Of a stretch of DNA of 52,496 nucleotides, positions 50,185-52,496 are shown in pieces. The number at the start of each line of letters is the position of its first letter. The stretch's first letter is position 1. The notes below the pieces were generated by a model. The model worked only from the letters and a program-made list of their open reading frames with translations. It was not told where the DNA came from and made no database searches. The position numbers were made by a program, and so were the translations under genes. Origin of the DNA: a virus; IMG/VR virus record IMGVR_UViG_3300028045_000022, positions 1 through 52,496 of that record; one strand, written 5' to 3'.

Positions 50185-50209
50185 ATGAATAGTGCGTCTT
50201 ATTAAGTAT
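50185..50209 (+). repeat. ATGTCTTA element, copy f (divergent)
   Basis: ATGAATAGTGCGTCTTATTAAGTAT, close to copy e; it closes the non-coding module and precedes the 93 aa gene. Confidence 0.45.
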
Positions 50210-50230
50210 AATTTTTAACTAGGAGGATAT

Positions 50231-50512
50231 ATGAGAGATCATTTATCAAAATTGAACTTCAAATATGACGACAAAGGTCAACAAGCTATTCTTTTCTTCC
50301 TTAATGGATATGGTGTATCTGTTGTATGGGGAGAAGGTAGGTACGGTGATGGTGTTGATTCTTGGGAATTGGCTGTACTCAAAGGTGAAATGGATAATTG
50401 GGAACTATGTTATGACACTGATGTAACTTGTGATGTTATGGGTTGGTTAGATCGCAGTGAGGTTAACAAGGCAATCGAAGATGTTTACAAGTTAGAATTT
50501 GTAAATGAATAG
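50231..50512 (+). CDS. conserved phage protein, 93 aa
   Basis: The product starts MRDHLSKLNFKYDDKGQQAI after a strong AGGAGG. Its core, FLNGYGVSVVWGEGRYGDG, then WELAVLKG and LCYDTDVTCDVMGWL, matches a small-protein family I have seen in many early phage regions (N-G-Y-G-x-S-V, then A-V-L-.-G, then L-C-Y-D-T, then D-V-.-G-.-L). No activity is known to me. It is preceded by element copy f and followed by copy e. Confidence 0.8.
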   Translation: MRDHLSKLNFKYDDKGQQAILFFLNGYGVSVVWGEGRYGDGVDSWELAVLKGEMDNWELCYDTDVTCDVMGWLDRSEVNKAIEDVYKLEFVNE

Positions 50513-50533
50513 AGTGTCTTAATTATTGATTCT
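50509..50533 (+). repeat. ATGTCTTA element, copy e
   Basis: GAATAGAGTGTCTTAATTATTGATTC: GAAT/ATTC closes the core; the stop codon of the 93 aa gene lies inside. Confidence 0.55.
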
Positions 50534-50677
50534 TGATTAAGGAGGAACCACAATTGAGGGTTTACTAAGAGAGTTAGGTATCTACTGTAAAAGATATTAA
50601 TTCCATCTAAGAAGAGAGGGATGGTATAACAAATACTTCTCAAACTAATTTTTTTAAAACAATATCTAGGAGATATT
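50534..50677 (+). ncRNA. structured leader of the 141 aa gene with pseudoknot
   Basis: TATCT/AGATA forms one hairpin (about 50580-50596). An H-type pseudoknot follows: S1 CCATC (50603-50607)/GATGG (50620-50624) and S2 AGAAG (50610-50614)/CTTCT (50636-50640). An AAGGAGG at 50539 has no start codon in reach and is looped out by CTTGATT/AATTGAG. Confidence 0.5.
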
Positions 50678-51103
50678 ATGAATAACACAGCTGACAACAC
50701 CAGGACTTCAAACACTATCAGTGACCTTTTCGATGCAGGAAATCCAGTAGCTAGAGAACAGATAAAAACCAGAACTGTAAGAAAAAGCGAGAAGGATCTC
50801 ATAATCCAACAAATTAAGAATGAAGTCAATGTTATTAAAGTTAACAGAGATAACTTACTTAAAACTGCTAACGGTGATAAAATGCTTACACACCAGATAA
50901 ATAGTGAAGCGAAGACACGTATCCTTGCATTGCAGATTAAATTTCAACCTGCCATTAAAAATGCCAGCATTGACGTTGAAGCAGTTGGGGAAGCATTATT
51001 TTCTATGGGTGGTGAAAAAGTAGGTGCATTTGTCGCAACTCCAGTTAAAGCAGCTAAAGGGTTTTTTGGTTCTCTTATGAGAAGAGCAGGTATAATCAAA
51101 TAA
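50678..51103 (+). CDS. hypothetical protein, 141 aa
   Basis: The start MNNTADNTRTSNTISDLFDA follows CTAGGAG. A disordered start is followed by a long charged helix (KSEKDLIIQQIKNEVNVIKVNRDNLLKT) and a C-terminal Gly/Ala-rich amphipathic part (VGAFVATPVKAAKGFFGSLM) ending RRAGIIK, which may touch a membrane. It is basic overall. It ends before a strong terminator. No family recognised. Confidence 0.75.
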   Translation: MNNTADNTRTSNTISDLFDAGNPVAREQIKTRTVRKSEKDLIIQQIKNEVNVIKVNRDNLLKTANGDKMLTHQINSEAKTRILALQIKFQPAIKNASIDVEAVGEALFSMGGEKVGAFVATPVKAAKGFFGSLMRRAGIIK

Positions 51104-51126
51104 TAAGGTTTCTTCGAAATTCCCCA

Positions 51127-51152
51127 GGTCATCTGCCGAATGGTGGGTGGCC
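51127..51152 (+). terminator. terminator after the 141 aa gene
   Basis: GGTCATCTGCC-GAAT-GGTGGGTGGCC, an 11-bp stem with wobbles, then GCTTTATT. The T run is short, so it may be partial. Confidence 0.6.
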
Positions 51153-51194
51153 GCTTTATTAACTAATTTAATAATAATTATCAAAGGATATGTC

Positions 51195-51605
51195 ATGTTT
51201 AATATTAAGAATGCTGTAGAGAAAAAAGTAATCGGTAACAAAATTAGGACCTTTATCGAAGATCTTGATACTCAATCTATACTTGAAATTGGTGAAATTA
51301 TCGGAGACACATTTAAAAAGATATTAATATCTGAATCTTTAATGTTAACTGATATGGTTAAAGACAACAAAGAACAATTAATTAAACTAGCTGAAGATAA
51401 TTCTAATCTTATTATATCCTTAAATAATTCTTGGGATATGTGGACCGAAGCTAAAACTAATAAAAAGAATCAAGATAATGTCAAATCTATTAAATCTAAT
51501 ATTAATAGAAGTTGGAATGAGTTTCTTGAAAGAGTAGATTGCATAAACGAAGATAGTAACAAGGCTGTTGCTAACAATAAGTATATCGCTAAATTTAATA
51601 AGTAA
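51195..51605 (+). CDS. hypothetical helical protein, 136 aa
   Basis: The start MFNIKNAVEKKVIGNKIRTF follows CAAAGGATATGTC; the longer frame back to 51147 enters the terminator. The product is entirely helical and charged, with SILEIGEIIGDTFKKILISESLMLTDMV and NNSWDMWTEAKTNKKNQDNV. It forms a three-gene run with the membrane protein and 76 aa protein after it (gaps of 2 and 6 bases). No family recognised. Confidence 0.75.
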   Translation: MFNIKNAVEKKVIGNKIRTFIEDLDTQSILEIGEIIGDTFKKILISESLMLTDMVKDNKEQLIKLAEDNSNLIISLNNSWDMWTEAKTNKKNQDNVKSIKSNINRSWNEFLERVDCINEDSNKAVANNKYIAKFNK

Positions 51606-51607
51606 TC

Positions 51608-51958
51608 ATGGAAAGCATATTAATTTTCGGTATCTTAATGGCGCTTGCTGCTGGATTATTTTGGGTAATCGAGGCTCAACCGTATGTCAGAAAATTAAAA
51701 GAATTAAAGAAAGAACACGCTAATGCTACCGCTAACGTTTCAACTATACGTAAATATGCTAGTAATACAGCATTTACTATTAAAACTGGAGCACATATAT
51801 ATCTATTGTTACCTTTAGGTATAGATCTATTTATTACAAGTTCATTAGCATCAATGTTAGGTTTTGGTGGAATGGTCGGTGGTATCATCGGATTATTCAT
51901 CTCTAATATCATTTCATTATTTATTATAGTTGTAGCTGCAAGTATGAATGGAAAGTAG
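51608..51958 (+). CDS. membrane protein, 116 aa
   Basis: The product starts MESILIFGILMALAAGLFWV, a membrane helix at once, then a charged loop (KLKELKKEHANATANVSTIRKY). Two closely spaced helices follow: AHIYLLLPLGIDLFITSSL and GMVGGIIGLFISNIISLFII. That gives three membrane spans. It lies 2 bases from the preceding stop, with a helical soluble partner before it. Superinfection exclusion, membrane remodelling or holin function are options; the early position argues against a plain late holin. Confidence 0.75.
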   Translation: MESILIFGILMALAAGLFWVIEAQPYVRKLKELKKEHANATANVSTIRKYASNTAFTIKTGAHIYLLLPLGIDLFITSSLASMLGFGGMVGGIIGLFISNIISLFIIVVAASMNGK

Positions 51959-51964
51959 GACATT

Positions 51965-52195
51965 ATGGTTAAAGATTTAACAATCGCTGTCGCTGTTAGG
52001 ACCACAGAGCATGGAAACTCAGGGTATATATTATATATGCCCAATAGTTCAGGTAACGGTCGTTATGGATGGTATACAACGTCACATGATACTGATCATA
52101 TGATTAGACAAGAACTTCAAAATGATGCTGAGGATTATGGAAGATCATTAGTTATCTGTACACCTGATAGACAAGCATATTATGGAATTAAATAA
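51965..52195 (+). CDS. hypothetical protein, 76 aa
   Basis: The small soluble product (MVKDLTIAVAVRTTEHGNSG, then YILYMPNSSGNGRYGWYTTS) is followed by a helix with HMIRQELQNDAEDYG and the strand RSLVICTPDRQAYYGI. It looks like a compact alpha/beta fold. It is the last gene of the run, before a very strong terminator. No family recognised. Confidence 0.7.
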   Translation: MVKDLTIAVAVRTTEHGNSGYILYMPNSSGNGRYGWYTTSHDTDHMIRQELQNDAEDYGRSLVICTPDRQAYYGIK

Positions 52196-52238
52196 TACCA
52201 ACAAACAGGTTATGACTAAATAACGACTTTGTGGTAAG

Positions 52239-52264
52239 GCCCCCCGAGCGGATGCGAGGGGGGC
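52239..52264 (+). terminator. strong terminator closing the rightward block
   Basis: GCCCCCC/GGGGGGC, 7 bp of pure G-C, around a 12-base loop, followed within 12 bases by TATTTTTTCT. Confidence 0.8.
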
Positions 52265-52378
52265 TATTCATTCTATTTTTTCTAATTCTCAATTACTACA
52301 AATAAACATCAGTTCACTCTAGGGCCAAAGAAATATATTTCACTATATTTCAAGTACTTAGAGAAAACCTTGTTTTCC

Positions 52379-52395
52379 GTTCACTATCCCTATAT
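52379..52395. repeat. 17-base repeat shared with 44205-44221
   Basis: Second copy of GTTCACTATCCCTATAT; here TTCACT could serve as the -35 for the first CTAAAATA box. Confidence 0.6.
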
Positions 52396-52400
52396 TTTCA

Positions 52401-52469
52401 CTAAAATATACGTAAGTTTTACTAAAATAACGCAAATGCATTGAATTTGGTTAAAATTTTGCTAAAATA
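52401..52469 (+). promoter_or_regulatory. tandem rightward promoter region with three CTAAAATA boxes
   Basis: CTAAAATA occurs at 52401, 52422 and 52462, i.e. 21 and 40 bases apart. The last has a full sigma70 form: TTGAAT (52441-52446), 16 bases, TAAAAT (52463-52468). AAGAGGAG follows about 10 bases later, so a gene starts just outside the window. The boxes could also be iterons for a DNA-binding protein. Confidence 0.6.
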
Positions 52470-52496
52470 CGCGCGTAAGAGGAGTTTGAAAGTACC

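Larger units (their letters stand above)
49556..50211 (+). ncRNA. candidate ornate non-coding RNA with several pseudoknots
   Basis: There is no usable reading frame, yet the strand is dense with complementary segments. H-type pseudoknots: C (S1 49848-49852/49868-49872, S2 49859-49865/49883-49889), D (S1 49950-49955/49972-49977, S2 49964-49971/49999-50006) and E (S1 50066-50073/50089-50096, S2 50081-50088/50115-50122), with a weaker one at 49593-49630. Other stems: TAGCA-GAAA-TGCTA (49699-49712), GACTA/TAGTC with nested TCAC/GTGA and GAACA/TGTTC (49755-49812), CGTATCT/AGATACG (49894-49941, followed by TTTTT). D and E are each followed by GGAGTTG(T/G)GTACACTTC hairpins. The element copies d and f bracket it, so it takes a gene's place in the array. 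Confidence 0.65.
52196..52496 (+). other. gene-free right edge: terminator, repeat and promoter region
   Basis: There is no gene in these 301 bases. The order is terminator hairpin, an AT-rich stretch, the 17-base repeat at 52379, then three CTAAAATA boxes and a ribosome binding site-like AAGAGGAG leading off the window. Its features are listed separately. Confidence 0.7.

Noticed and set aside
49546-50230. tRNA or tmRNA genes in the non-coding module
   Set aside because: I found no cloverleaf, no GTTCGA-type T loop and no CCA end. The folds present are pseudoknots and hairpins.
48707-50533. CRISPR array from the six repeated elements
   Set aside because: Copies diverge, spacing varies from about 235 to over 600 bases and the spacers are genes; no cas gene is present.

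Overview
The window is a 52.5 kb piece of an AT-rich tailed-phage genome (Caudoviricetes) with a contractile tail. A long tail sheath, tube-type proteins, terminase, portal, a fused prohead protease/scaffold and a major capsid protein are all recognisable. Nothing marks a bacterial chromosome: there are no tRNAs, rRNAs or housekeeping genes, the genes are packed tightly, and all lie on two oppositely oriented blocks. Strong AGGAGG-type ribosome binding sites and TTGACA/TATATT promoters suggest a host with ordinary sigma70-type transcription. The host cannot be named from this sequence.

The leftward block (minus strand, about 1-44390) holds the late genes. In transcription order from about 44 kb it contains small genes and a DUF1353-like protein, then two long fibre proteins (652 aa with trimeric-adhesin-type repeats and 2372 aa with repeated beta modules). 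Small membrane proteins, a stand-alone terminase-like P-loop ATPase and a dUTPase follow, then an N-acetylmuramoyl-L-alanine amidase. After these come a cysteine-cluster protein, presumed internal virion proteins, the large terminase, head-neck proteins, portal, protease/scaffold, a capsid-associated protein, the major capsid protein, connector/neck proteins, sheath, tube, a second tube-like protein and a 1461 aa tube-like/hydrolase fusion. The block is cut into transcription units by hairpin terminators. Most of these units begin with a TATACTATA-like motif, which I infer to be the late promoter.

The rightward block (plus strand, about 44500-52200) has small, mostly unknown genes, probably early. 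It is unusually rich in RNA structure. Three leaders carry the same 14-nt loop (GAAAGTACGGAAAA) on a stem whose sequence changes with base pairing kept. A second element, built on ATGTCTTA, occurs six times between genes from 48.7 to 50.5 kb. One module of that array (about 49.56-50.21 kb) has no protein gene but contains several classic H-type pseudoknots, including two successive pseudoknot-plus-hairpin units of the same architecture and different sequence. This is the best candidate for an undescribed system in the window: a phage-encoded ornate non-coding RNA embedded in an RNA-punctuated early operon. A GC-rich, CCTCC-repeat island lies just before the array. A strong terminator follows the last gene, and a tandem promoter region at the right edge drives genes beyond the window.

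All structures were paired by eye. No folding program, alignment or database search was run.
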